Origin: Pseudomonas sp. dw_612
GTDB taxonomy: Bacteria > Pseudomonadota > Gammaproteobacteria > Pseudomonadales > Pseudomonadaceae
Reading direction: 5' to 3'
Length of the DNA stretch: 64,000 nt
NCBI RefSeq assembly: GCF_018449725.1
Contig: NZ_JAAVVC010000005.1
Span: 248,001 to 312,000 of the forward strand
The notes beneath the pieces were generated by a model, which made no database searches, was not told the origin of the DNA, and was given only the letters and a program-made list of their open reading frames with translations. This document shows, piece after piece, positions 36,015 to 46,408 of this stretch. Position 1 is the stretch's first letter. Every line of letters begins with the position of its first letter. Both the position numbers and the translations under genes were made by a program.

Positions 36015-39000
36015 ATGACTGCAACCGAACACCCGTCGCCAGCCGCCGACCTGCCCAACGCCGCCGATGCGCAGGCGCTCAAGGTGCTGGTTCCGGCACT
36101 GGTCGAGGCTTGCCCCGATCTTTACGACATGGCGACCACCTTCGCCAAACGCATCCTCACCGAGCACGGCATCCACGACCTGGAGCCGGATCAGGTCTAT
36201 TGGCACCGCTTCCATGGTTCCCAGAGCAACGACAAGACCTTTACCGGGTGGGAACACATCGAACACCCTCACGATTCGATGACCCTGACACAACTGGTGA
36301 TCACCCGCTTCACCGTGCATGACCAGGACAACACCGACATGCTCGACAACGACTGCGGCTTCTACAGCGCAGGGCCGGAGGCCGGAACTTACAACGAGAC
36401 CAACGAGGTTCGTCTGTTCGGCAGCGAGGTGCTCAAGGCGTTCTGGGCCTATAACTTCGTCGATCACTACAAGGCCAGGGTCGAGTCGTTCTGGAACACC
36501 CAAGGCAAGACCTTCAGGACCCTGGCCAAGTGCGCGTTCCTGGCCAAGGCCCTTGAAGATTACGAAGCAGGACGTCTGACCGCAGACCATCTGCGCACCG
36601 TGATCAACGCGGCCGCAGGCACAGTCACCTGGCCTGCGACACTGAACATGCTCGAAGAAGAACATCAACCCTCCAGCGCCCTGCGCATTCGCCGCTTGTG
36701 CGTGGGCGGCTTCGTGTCCACCGATATCCTGTGCATCGTCGACAGTGATAACCGGCAAATCGTCTATGTGCCCGGCGAGTTGTGGGGCTTTCATGTGTTC
36801 GACAGTGTCGTCGACCTGCACTGGTGGATTCTGTCCGCCGTGCACAGCACGTCCGGCAGACAGCGCTTCCTCTCGCATTTTCCGGCCGCCGATCACGACA
36901 TCATGGAAGACACGGCGCAGTTCGATAAAAAAACCGAATGGCTCATGGCGCCTTTTTCTGCCGTCGACGTCATGGCCCATTTTTTCAGGGAGCCGCACAT
37001 CGAAAATGTCGGCCTCGACAGTGTGCTGGACCTGTTATTCACGGCCTGGAAAACCAACGACCATCGGTTGCTTGAGGATCAGGGTGAGTTCATCCAGCAA
37101 GACCCTTTCACTTATCTGCGCGATGCGACTCACGCGCGCATGATGAGCGACGCCACGTTCATGATGACGTCCAATGGCGAACTGCGGAAAAAGCTCTGGA
37201 TAGGCTATCTGAATGCCTTTGGCCGCGTGTTCGGGCCGTTGGCGGCGGTGGGCTGGCCGGTGGCCCTGGCGGTGGTTGGCGCCGGGCTGGCGAATGTCGG
37301 GCTGAACATTGAGCAGGCGGTGAACGGTAAAACTTCCGTCGAACGCAAGGCCGGCGTCACCGGGGCGATTTTCGCGGCGATCAATACCCTGTTCAACGCT
37401 ATATTTCTCAAGGGCGGTAGCGTTGCGGATATCGCCGAAGCCGATGGCATTCTGGCCAGCGAGGAGCCCATCGGGCAAGTGCTGCCCGAACCCATCGTAC
37501 AAAGCGACAGCCCGCTGATCACCGAAGGGAAAATCAGTAAACCGGCGCTTGAACCGATTGCCGCCCCGCCCCTGGAAGAGCTGGTGCCGGAACGCTTTCT
37601 CCCAAGCGGGGAAGAGAACTTTCTGATCTCGTTCAAAACCGAAATCACCGAACCCACTATCGAAGGCACCGGCATTTCCAAAGGCGTGATCGAAACCCTT
37701 TCCGGCAGACGCTACATCTTCATGCGGGTCGGCACCGCGAAGTATCACTACCGGGTGCGCTATGTCGGGCAGCTGCAATCCTGGATCATCATCGATCCGG
37801 CCAATCCCTGGTCGCTCAAGCGCAACATCCCTGTAAGCCTGAACGAGTACTCGGAGTGGGAACCGGCATCGCAACTGGGCCTGAAAGGTGGCGTGGGCGG
37901 CAAGATCTTTGGCCTGAAACTCTGGGGACAGACCTCCGAACCACTGCCACCCGTCGATACTCCGCCCACGCCTTACGACCTTCCCGAAACCTTGAGGCCA
38001 GGGATAACACCGGCAGCCGACGGCACAGCCCGGTTCGACATTCTTGAGCACAGCGTCGAGGCGTACGAATGCAACCTACAGCTGCAGGCCGACACCAACC
38101 GTTTTTTCGCCGCCCCTCGCCTGCCCGCACGGCCGACCATTCCTGCCATCAGCGCCGCCGCACCGCCCAAGGAGATTCTCAAGAACTTGCTGCGGGGCTC
38201 ACGCAATCTGGTGATTGGCGAGGCGCCGGGCAGCATGGCCAGCAAGCAGTTTCTGATCGAAAACATGCCGCTGCTGAGCAAATTGAAAGTCCGCACCCTG
38301 CACCTGCAACACCTGCTCACCGAATTCCACCAGGCCGACCTGGATAACTTCACCCGATTCGGCAACATGTCCCGCAGCCTTGAGCGCTACCTCAGGGAAA
38401 TCGATCAGGTTCAGGGCACTGACCCCAGTGGCCAATTCACCACGCTGGAACTGGTCAGGGCGGCACAGCAAAACCACATTCGGGTGCAGGCGCTGGATTG
38501 CTTTGCCAGCTACCAGGACGCGGGCCGGATGGGCATCAAAAATACCTTGCAGGTCAAAATGGGTAACTATTTTGCGCGAACCGTGATCGATGCCGATCAA
38601 ACCGCCCGGGGTACCCACCAATGGGTGGCGTTGGTAAACCAAAGTCAGGTGGGCACCCTTGACGGTGCCGCGGGCCTCAGTGAAATCGAAGGTGCCGTCG
38701 GTCTGCGGATCGAAGAGGCCCCCGTCGGCAAGGCGCGTGGCATAGAACCGGACCCTGGCACGAGCGTCGATAATCGCGGCACGGCCTTGCCAATGCGTAC
38801 TGACCTGCGCCTGCAACTGGAGACTCCCGAGGTGGTCAGCAACATGCGACGGGCCGATAAACTCCTGACCGAAAACGGCATGTTCACCCTGGTGAACGAA
38901 TCGGGGGCGACGCTCATCGTGAGCCGCAACCGCTACGGCGCACTGATTCGCACAGTGATCCAGAAAGACCTCAGAGACTTTTTCGTCGATAACCGCAACT

Positions 39001-40388
39001 GGACCCAGCTGTACGGCCAGCACTACAAGAACCTGAACGAACTGCGTGAGGCACTGATCGCGCGCGGAATGAAGCCAGTCAAAATGCCGGTCGAAGGCAG
39101 CCTCGACGTGGCTGAAGCAGCCATTGTCGAAACGCCAGCCGCCACACCAGAGGGCGCAGCCGGTCCCCGCCGCCTGCTGACGCCCGCCACCGAGTACGAC
39201 GTCCCGATCAGTCAAAGACCCGCCATGAAAGACTGGGTGCTCACGACGGAACAACAGCGAGGACAGCCGCCTTCGGCCAATCCGGGTTCGGACGCGACCC
39301 TCTATACGAGAAAAGTGCTGACTCTGCGGACCAAATTGGACGCCGACGCAAAAAGACTGGTTGGAGACTTCAGCATGGCAAATACGCCGACCCGTCCTCC
39401 GATCCCGACCGAGAACGCCAGCGTTCCTGAGTTTCTGGAAAAAGTCTTCAACAGTGAGGCCGCAGGGCTGGTGGTCGGTGAAAGCCCTGATCGCATCGCC
39501 AGCAGTCGGTTCCTGATCGAGAACATGCCCGAGTTCAAGCGCCTGGGCGTCAGTGACTTGTTCCTGCCGCGTCTACTGAATGACTTCAACCAGGCCGACC
39601 TCGACGCGTTTTTTTTCTCGAAGACAGGGGACATGCCCAGCGATCTGGAAAACTACCTGACCACGATCAGCGCCGATCAACAGTCACCCTTTACTTACCT
39701 CGACGTAGTGAAACAGGCCCGAGCGCACGGCATCCATGTACAGGCCACCGATTGCGCGGCCAGTTATGCGAACTCCACGCTCAAACTTGTCAGTGTTGAT
39801 GAACAACGCATGAACAACTACCTGACCAGCCGGTTCATCTACGCTGACGAAGGATTGCGCGCGGGTAAATGGGTGGTGCTCACGGCGCCTGAAGGCACCA
39901 ACACGTTCAGGAACATTGCGGGCCTGAGCGAACAGCACCAAGCGGTTGGTTTGAGAATCGAAGAAGTAGGACCCGGCCAAGGACAAGGCGTCACGCTGGA
40001 CCCAGGCACCGAAGTGCATCGCGTCATCGATGAGAACCCGCTCGTACCCAATGCTTTTCGCGGCAGAGTCGATACCCTTTTCGCCGACATGTACCTGCCG
40101 ATCGAAACGCCGCCATTTGTCAGAACAGCCGCGCAGCGTGAACGCCTTCTGCCGCTGGCTGGCGACTTCTACTTCGAGCGTTCTGCAGAAACCACCACCC
40201 TGTGGCATCGCAGCAGAGCGGCTACCGGAGTGGTCTCCACCCCGGTTGAGCGGCTGCCGGACGGGAGCTATACCCTTAATCGTCCGGCATGGCCGGATAT
40301 CCATCAAAAGCCTTACCCTCATCTGCGCGCCCTTGCCGATGCACTCTACAACCGAGGCATGCATGGGTTAGGTCGGATTCCTGAATAA
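36015..40388 (+). CDS. Large Mcf/PMT-like toxin with duplicated ChaN/EreA/Tiki-like C-terminal module
   Basis: A 1457-residue protein. Residues 1-390 resemble the N-terminal dermonecrotic-toxin-type region common in Pseudomonas (for example LYDMATTFAKRILTEHGI). Around residues 400-470 is a hydrophobic hairpin (GWPVALAVVGAGLANVGLNI), typical of membrane-insertion regions in Mcf, PMT and CNF toxins. Residues about 712-920 and 1128-1336 are two copies of one module (FLIENMP, FHQADLD or FNQADLD, DCFASY or DCAASY, AGLSE). The first motif, GESH in relatives as remembered, is GEAP (735-738) and GESP (1155-1158), so His is lost in both. No signal peptide and no obvious immunity gene. RBS AAGGA is good. 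Function is inferred by family; target unknown. Confidence 0.8.
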   Translation: MTATEHPSPAADLPNAADAQALKVLVPALVEACPDLYDMATTFAKRILTEHGIHDLEPDQVYWHRFHGSQSNDKTFTGWEHIEHPHDSMTLTQLVITRFTVHDQDNTDMLDNDCGFYSAGPEAGTYNETNEVRLFGSEVLKAFWAYNFVDHYKARVESFWNTQGKTFRTLAKCAFLAKALEDYEAGRLTADHLRTVINAAAGTVTWPATLNMLEEEHQPSSALRIRRLCVGGFVSTDILCIVDSDNRQIVYVPGELWGFHVFDSVVDLHWWILSAVHSTSGRQRFLSHFPAADHDIMEDTAQFDKKTEWLMAPFSAVDVMAHFFREPHIENVGLDSVLDLLFTAWKTNDHRLLEDQGEFIQQDPFTYLRDATHARMMSDATFMMTSNGELRKKLWIGYLNAFGRVFGPLAAVGWPVALAVVGAGLANVGLNIEQAVNGKTSVERKAGVTGAIFAAINTLFNAIFLKGGSVADIAEADGILASEEPIGQVLPEPIVQSDSPLITEGKISKPALEPIAAPPLEELVPERFLPSGEENFLISFKTEITEPTIEGTGISKGVIETLSGRRYIFMRVGTAKYHYRVRYVGQLQSWIIIDPANPWSLKRNIPVSLNEYSEWEPASQLGLKGGVGGKIFGLKLWGQTSEPLPPVDTPPTPYDLPETLRPGITPAADGTARFDILEHSVEAYECNLQLQADTNRFFAAPRLPARPTIPAISAAAPPKEILKNLLRGSRNLVIGEAPGSMASKQFLIENMPLLSKLKVRTLHLQHLLTEFHQADLDNFTRFGNMSRSLERYLREIDQVQGTDPSGQFTTLELVRAAQQNHIRVQALDCFASYQDAGRMGIKNTLQVKMGNYFARTVIDADQTARGTHQWVALVNQSQVGTLDGAAGLSEIEGAVGLRIEEAPVGKARGIEPDPGTSVDNRGTALPMRTDLRLQLETPEVVSNMRRADKLLTENGMFTLVNESGATLIVSRNRYGALIRTVIQKDLRDFFVDNRNWTQLYGQHYKNLNELREALIARGMKPVKMPVEGSLDVAEAAIVETPAATPEGAAGPRRLLTPATEYDVPISQRPAMKDWVLTTEQQRGQPPSANPGSDATLYTRKVLTLRTKLDADAKRLVGDFSMANTPTRPPIPTENASVPEFLEKVFNSEAAGLVVGESPDRIASSRFLIENMPEFKRLGVSDLFLPRLLNDFNQADLDAFFFSKTGDMPSDLENYLTTISADQQSPFTYLDVVKQARAHGIHVQATDCAASYANSTLKLVSVDEQRMNNYLTSRFIYADEGLRAGKWVVLTAPEGTNTFRNIAGLSEQHQAVGLRIEEVGPGQGQGVTLDPGTEVHRVIDENPLVPNAFRGRVDTLFADMYLPIETPPFVRTAAQRERLLPLAGDFYFERSAETTTLWHRSRAATGVVSTPVERLPDGSYTLNRPAWPDIHQKPYPHLRALADALYNRGMHGLGRIPE

Positions 40389-40408
40389 GGCCTCACCCGA
40401 AAATGCAA

Positions 40409-40440
40409 AACCCCGGCACGGAGGCCGGGGTTCTGTTTAT
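40409..40440. terminator. Bidirectional terminator between toxin gene and guaA
   Basis: AACCCCGGC and GCCGGGGTT flank a six-base loop, followed on the plus strand by TCTGTTT and preceded by AAAATGCAAAA. It can end both the toxin transcript and the opposing guaBA message. Confidence 0.85.
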
Positions 40441-40460
40441 TCAGCTGTCACCGTGCGGGA

Positions 40461-42038
40461 TCATTCCCACTCAATAGTTGCTGGTGGCTTGCTCGACACA
40501 TCATAAGTAACGCGAGAAATGCCTTCGATTTCATTGATGATGCGGCCGCTGACGGTTTCCAGCAGTTCGTAAGGCAGGTGTGCCCAACGCGCGGTCATGA
40601 AGTCGATGGTTTCCACGGCACGCAGGGCAACGACCCAGGCGTAACGACGGCCATCACCGACCACGCCAACCGATTTCACCGGCTGGAACACCACGAACGC
40701 CTGGCTGACTTTGTGATACCAGTCGGCCTTGCGCAGTTCTTCGATGAAGATGTGGTCGGCGCGACGCAGCAGGTCGGCGTATTCCTTCTTCACTTCACCG
40801 AGGATCCGCACGCCCAGGCCCGGGCCCGGGAACGGGTGACGGTAGACCATGTCGTACGGGAGGCCGAGTTCCAGGCCCAGACGACGGACTTCGTCCTTGA
40901 ACAGCTCGCGCAGGGGCTCGACCAGTTTCAGGTTCATCTCTTCCGGCAAGCCACCCACGTTGTGGTGCGACTTGATCACGTGGGCCTTGCCGCTTTTGGC
41001 GCCAGCCGACTCGATCACGTCCGGGTAGATGGTGCCCTGGGCGAGGTACTTGATGTTGTCCAGTTTGTTGGACTGGGCATCGAAGACGTCGATGAAGGTG
41101 CGACCGATGATCTTGCGCTTCTTCTCTGGATCGCTTTCGCCAGCCAGGTTGTCCAGGAACTGATCTTCAGCGTTGGCGCGGATCACCTTGACGCCCATGT
41201 TCTCGGCGAACATGGCCATCACTTGCTCGCCTTCGTGCAGACGCAGCAGGCCGTTGTCGACGAAGACGCAGGTCAGTTGGTCGCCGATGGCCTTGTGCAA
41301 CAGCGCAGCCACTACCGAGGAGTCTACGCCGCCGGACAGGCCGAGCAGAACGTTGTCGGTGCCGACCTGGGCGCGAATGTTGGCGATCGCGTCTTCGGCA
41401 ATTTTCGACGGCGTCCACAGGGCTTCACAGCCGCAGATGTCGAGGATGAAACGCGAGAGGATGCGACCGCCCTGCTTGGTGTGGGTCACTTCCGGGTGGA
41501 ACTGCACGCCGTAGTAGCCACGAGCGTCGTCGAACATGCCGGCAATCGGGCAGCTCGGGGTGCTGGCCAGGATGTGGAAGTCCTGCGGCATCTTGGTGAC
41601 TTTGTCACCGTGGCTCATCCACACGTCGAGGCCGAACAGGCCGTCGGCGTCGATGTGGTCTTCGATACCGTCGAGCAGGCGGCTCTTGCCGACGACGTCA
41701 ACGCGGGCATAACCGAACTCACGCAGCTCGGAACCTTCGACCTTGCCACCCAGCTGTTCAGCCATGGTTTGCATGCCGTAGCAGATACCGAAGACCGGGA
41801 CGCCCAGGTCAAACACCGCTTGCGGGCAGCGCGGGCTGTCGGCGACGTGCACGGACTCGGGGCCGCCGGCGAGAATGACGCCTTTTGGAGCGAATTCGCG
41901 AATCGCTTCGTCGTCCATGTCGAACGGATGCAGTTCGCAGTACACGCCGATTTCACGCACGCGGCGGGCAATCAGCTGGGTGTACTGGGAACCGAAATCG
42001 AGGATCAGAATGCGGTGGGCGTGAATGTCGAGGGCCAT
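40461..42038 (-). CDS. guaA: GMP synthase (glutamine-hydrolysing) GuaA
   Basis: A 525-residue enzyme converting XMP, ATP and glutamine to GMP. The amidotransferase triad is GICYGMQ (Cys), and [11 protein letters not shown] (His, Glu). The ATP pyrophosphatase loop is [10 protein letters not shown] at about residue 235, and the C-terminal half carries [18 protein letters not shown]; the end is [15 protein letters not shown], as expected. Start at 42038 (MALDIHAHR) rather than the longer frame. It follows guaB after 83 bases containing a hairpin. Confidence 0.97.
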   Translation of the reverse strand: MALDIHAHRILILDFGSQYTQLIARRVREIGVYCELHPFDMDDEAIREFAPKGVILAGGPESVHVADSPRCPQAVFDLGVPVFGICYGMQTMAEQLGGKVEGSELREFGYARVDVVGKSRLLDGIEDHIDADGLFGLDVWMSHGDKVTKMPQDFHILASTPSCPIAGMFDDARGYYGVQFHPEVTHTKQGGRILSRFILDICGCEALWTPSKIAEDAIANIRAQVGTDNVLLGLSGGVDSSVVAALLHKAIGDQLTCVFVDNGLLRLHEGEQVMAMFAENMGVKVIRANAEDQFLDNLAGESDPEKKRKIIGRTFIDVFDAQSNKLDNIKYLAQGTIYPDVIESAGAKSGKAHVIKSHHNVGGLPEEMNLKLVEPLRELFKDEVRRLGLELGLPYDMVYRHPFPGPGLGVRILGEVKKEYADLLRRADHIFIEELRKADWYHKVSQAFVVFQPVKSVGVVGDGRRYAWVVALRAVETIDFMTARWAHLPYELLETVSGRIINEIEGISRVTYDVSSKPPATIEWE

Positions 42039-42073
42039 GGAGTCAGTCTCGTCTATGGAATTCAGAAACAACT

Positions 42074-42096
42074 CGGGGCTGAATAAAACAGCCCCG
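42074..42096 (-). other. Intercistronic hairpin between guaB and guaA
   Basis: CGGGGCTG, loop AATAAAA and CAGCCCCG form an 8-bp stem in the guaB-guaA gap. No U-run follows on the reverse strand, so attenuation is unlikely; a processing or stability role fits better. Confidence 0.6.
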
Positions 42097-42121
42097 GTTA
42101 CTTAACTTTTTGCTGGAAGCC

Positions 42122-43669
<1,548 letters not shown>

Positions 43670-43709
43670 CTATTATTGGCATTACTGATATACGGAGATT
43701 GCGCCTCTG

Positions 43710-43807
43710 TGTAGGAGCTGCCGAAGGCTGCGATCTTTTGATCTTCAGCCATTTCAGCAATGCCGAAAATCAAGATCAAAAGATCGCAGCCTTCGGCAGC
43801 TCCTACA
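43710..43807. repeat. REPIN of GTAGGAGCTGCCGAAGG family
   Basis: Inverted pair TGTAGGAGCTGCCGAAGGCT and complement, 50 bases upstream of the guaB promoter and just downstream of the next gene's stop. Confidence 0.94.
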
Positions 43808-43812
43808 GGAAT

Positions 43813-44361
43813 TCAGAGCTCCACTTTCACCCAACTCACAGGCTGGTCGAGCCAATCGGCAAACTCGTCGATAAAACGCTGCTTGAACCCGGCCTCAGCC
43901 CAGTTGTTGAAGATGAACCCCAGGTTGGAAAAGCCGCATTCCTGCAAAAACAGAAACCCGTTGATGTCATCTTCATGCCCGCACTCGGGGCAGGTGAAGT
44001 TGTCGGTGCGCCCCGGCATCCACTCTTCCAGGCTTTCGAACAGCGCTTCGCCGACTTCCTTGCGGCACTCGGCGCAGCCCGCCTCGCCCAGAAATCCCTT
44101 GGCCGGCGTGTAGATGCAGCGCTTGGTGATGATCTCCAGGCCATTGACCGGTTCGCCGAACGGCAGGGCTTCCGGGTGCAGCACCACGGCGCGGGCACCG
44201 TCGGCGATGGCGTGGGCCATACGGTTACCGGTGCGGCCGCAGGTGGTCAGCTCTTCCTTGATGATGTTCTTGCGCACCAGCCAACGCACGACCGCCCGCG
44301 CCCGGGGTTCGTGTACCGGCAGGGTGGAGATTTTCGGGACGATGATGCTTTGGGAATTCAT
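43813..44361 (-). CDS. Uncharacterised zinc-ribbon-like protein
   Basis: A 182-residue soluble protein found as a hypothetical or loosely named sugar ABC transporter ATPase in pseudomonads; it has no ATPase motif. Visible features are two Cys pairs, CAECRK near residue 95 and CPECGHEDD near 124, which could bind zinc together, and Cys at 41 (TTCGRTGN), a residue pattern that recalls nothing known. The C-terminal half is rich in aromatic residues (FSNLGFIFNNWAEAGF). It has its own REPIN downstream and no partner gene in the same direction within 160 bases. Function unknown. Confidence 0.75.
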   Translation of the reverse strand: MNSQSIIVPKISTLPVHEPRARAVVRWLVRKNIIKEELTTCGRTGNRMAHAIADGARAVVLHPEALPFGEPVNGLEIITKRCIYTPAKGFLGEAGCAECRKEVGEALFESLEEWMPGRTDNFTCPECGHEDDINGFLFLQECGFSNLGFIFNNWAEAGFKQRFIDEFADWLDQPVSWVKVEL

Positions 44362-44408
44362 GGTGCAAGCCTACTGCGTCAAATGGGAAGTTCTGCGGCG
44401 CGCCGGAT

Positions 44409-44489
44409 GATGCCTTCGCGGGCAAGCCTCGCTCCTACAAGGATCGGTGCATAACCTGTAGGAGCGAGGCTTGCCCACGAAGGCGTCAT
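44409..44489. repeat. Divergent REP pair (GTAGGAGCGAGGCTTGCCC type)
   Basis: CTTCGCGGGCAAGCCTCGCT at left and GTAGGAGCGAGGCTTGCCCA at right, with ends facing each other over 22 bases. A fourth REP sequence variant in the window. Confidence 0.9.
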
Positions 44490-44523
44490 GACGGCCGGCA
44501 GCTTAATCCCTGACACACCGAGG

Positions 44524-45291
44524 TCAAGTACTCAAATAGCGCCCGATCAAGGCAATCCCGCTCGCCAGCACCAACCAGGTCACCAGCCGCACGAACGCTT
44601 CCCGGGACAATCGCATGGTCAACCGCCGGCCGATCCACAACCCCAGCGCCATGGCCGGTAACAAGCACACGGCCAATACCAACAAGGGTAGCTCGGCATA
44701 CACACCCGCGACGGCAAACAGACTCAAACGCACCACGGTGCTGCAACTGATCAGCGCACTTTGCGTCGCCCGGGCCGCGTCCTTGGGCAGGCGACTGTTC
44801 AAATAGATCGCATAGAGAAAACCACCGCTGCCAAACAACGCGCCGAACATCCCGCCCACCGTACCCATTGGCACCGCCCAGCCGGCAGACAATTGCGAGG
44901 GACGGGTTTTGACCCACAAGCTATAAACTGCATAAGCACTGATAAACAGCCCCATCAACAGCAGCAACAGATCGGATTTGAGGTTCAGCAGGAAGATCAC
45001 CCCCAACGTGCAGCCCACCGCCATGCAGGGCAGCAATCGCAGCAATTCGGGCTTGGCCACATCCCGTCGCGACGGCAGCAGGTTGCCGAACGCCGCGACG
45101 AAATCCAGCAGCACCAACAACGGTACGATTTTCGACAGCGGCATAAACAGGATCAGAATCGGCCCCGCCACCAGCGCGGTGCCGAAACCGGCAATGCCAA
45201 ACACGATGTACGCCAGGGCGATGCCCAACCCGATCACCAGCCAATCCGTCGCGCCGAACGGCCATTGGCTTAACAACTCAAACACATTCAT
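44524..45291 (-). CDS. TauE/SafE family sulfite/organosulfonate exporter-like protein
   Basis: A 255-residue inner-membrane protein with about eight helices. The family repeat appears twice: GIAGFGTALVAGPILILF at residues 32-49 and MGTVGGMFGALFGSGGFLY near 142-160. TauE/SafE proteins export sulfite, sulfoacetate or similar anions. It is divergent from a LysR regulator with a single T-N11-A box between, so that regulator probably controls it. The substrate cannot be told from sequence. Confidence 0.85.
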   Translation of the reverse strand: MNVFELLSQWPFGATDWLVIGLGIALAYIVFGIAGFGTALVAGPILILFMPLSKIVPLLVLLDFVAAFGNLLPSRRDVAKPELLRLLPCMAVGCTLGVIFLLNLKSDLLLLLMGLFISAYAVYSLWVKTRPSQLSAGWAVPMGTVGGMFGALFGSGGFLYAIYLNSRLPKDAARATQSALISCSTVVRLSLFAVAGVYAELPLLVLAVCLLPAMALGLWIGRRLTMRLSREAFVRLVTWLVLASGIALIGRYLST

Positions 45292-45344
45292 TTGCGGGAT
45301 TTTCCTTGAAGACCTGTGGATGACTTTAGCCAGCGCCGAGCCTT

Positions 45345-45367
45345 GCGACTAATATCTTCAAAGTCGC
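45345..45367. promoter_or_regulatory. LysR box (GCGACT-N11-AGTCGC) between tauE-like and lysR genes
   Basis: GCGACT at 45345-45350 and its complement AGTCGC at 45362-45367 have an 11-base spacer giving the classic T-N11-A. It lies 54 bases from the TauE start and 26 from the LysR start, so one site can serve both genes. Confidence 0.82.
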
Positions 45368-45393
45368 CCACCCATCTCGAAAAGGCATGCCTC

Positions 45394-46290
45394 ATGCTTT
45401 CAACCCGCCAATTGCGTTACTTCGTGGAAATCGCCGAGTGCGGCAGTTTCAGCGCTGCCGCCGAACGCCTGTTTATCGCGCAGTCAGCCCTGAGCCGACA
45501 GATAAAAGACATGGAAACCCGTCTGCAAACGCCGCTGTTCGAACGCACCGCGCGCCAGCCGCGACTGACGGCGGCAGGCGAAGCCTTTTTGCCCCGGGCG
45601 AGAAACCTGCTGCACGACCTGACCAAGGCCAGCGAGATGGCGACCCAGGTCGGCACCGGCCAACTTGGCACTTTACGCCTGAGCCACTCCAGCACCGTGC
45701 CGATGAGCGGCCAGTTATTGCGCAGCATCAGCACTTATCTCGATCAACACGCCGGTGTGTCCATGGACATCGTCAAACTGTCGTCCGAAGCGCAATTGGA
45801 AGAGCTGGCCGAAGGTCGCCTCGATGTCGGCCTGTTGCGTTTGCCGGTGCTGCGTCAGCGTGAAGGGGTGCAGATTGTGCCTTTATATAGCGAACGTTTG
45901 CTGCTGGCCGTTCCGCCGAATCATCGACTGGCTGTGGATAACTCAGGGCAAGGCATCGATCTGGCGCAGTTGAAGGAGGAGGCGTTTATCTCCATTCCTC
46001 ATCCGCAACGTGGCGGCCTGAGCTATTTGTCGGCCGAGTTGTGCATGCGCCAAGGGTTCTTCCCGAAAGCGGCGCGGGTGGTGTCGCGCAAGACCACGCA
46101 ACTGCAATTGATCCAGGCCGGGTTCGGCATTGCCCTGTTGCCGGAATCCATGCAGGACATTGCCCCGGCCGATATCCATTTCCTACCGTTGGCCGATCCG
46201 GATTGTCAGAGCACCGTTGCCCTCGCCTGTCGGCAGAATCCCACGGCGCTGGTTCAAAAATTCACTCGGCACTTCACCCGTTTGGTGTAG
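45394..46290 (+). CDS. LysR-family transcriptional regulator
   Basis: A 298-residue regulator: winged HTH at residues 1-60 (STRQLRYFVEIAECGSFSAA, QSALSRQIKDMETRL), then the effector-binding domain. Start at 45394 (MLSTRQL) gives the usual 1-residue-before-HTH layout. It is divergent from the TauE exporter gene with a T-N11-A box between. Its stop TAG is the TAG of a REP unit (GTAGGAGC) that begins three bases earlier, so the last codons L-V run straight into a repeat; the true ancestral end may have been changed by the insertion. Confidence 0.9.
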   Translation: MLSTRQLRYFVEIAECGSFSAAAERLFIAQSALSRQIKDMETRLQTPLFERTARQPRLTAAGEAFLPRARNLLHDLTKASEMATQVGTGQLGTLRLSHSSTVPMSGQLLRSISTYLDQHAGVSMDIVKLSSEAQLEELAEGRLDVGLLRLPVLRQREGVQIVPLYSERLLLAVPPNHRLAVDNSGQGIDLAQLKEEAFISIPHPQRGGLSYLSAELCMRQGFFPKAARVVSRKTTQLQLIQAGFGIALLPESMQDIAPADIHFLPLADPDCQSTVALACRQNPTALVQKFTRHFTRLV

Positions 46291-46364
46291 GAGCTGCCGA
46301 AGGCTGCGATCTTTTGATCTTGAAAATCAAAATCAAAAGATCGCAGCCTTCGGCAGCTCCTACG
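46287..46364. repeat. REPIN of GTAGGAGCTGCCGAAGG family overlapping the lysR stop codon
   Basis: Inverted pair with GTAGGAGCTGCCGAAGGCTG at the left end; the TAG at 46288-46290 is both REP sequence and stop codon. Confidence 0.93.
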
Positions 46365-46408
46365 GGGGATCGTGCATTCCTCTGAAGAATGCCTTTATCA
46401 TGCGCCCC

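Noticed and set aside
40578..42086. A 502-codon plus-strand frame over guaA
   Set aside because: Antisense to GuaA, which has all catalytic motifs.
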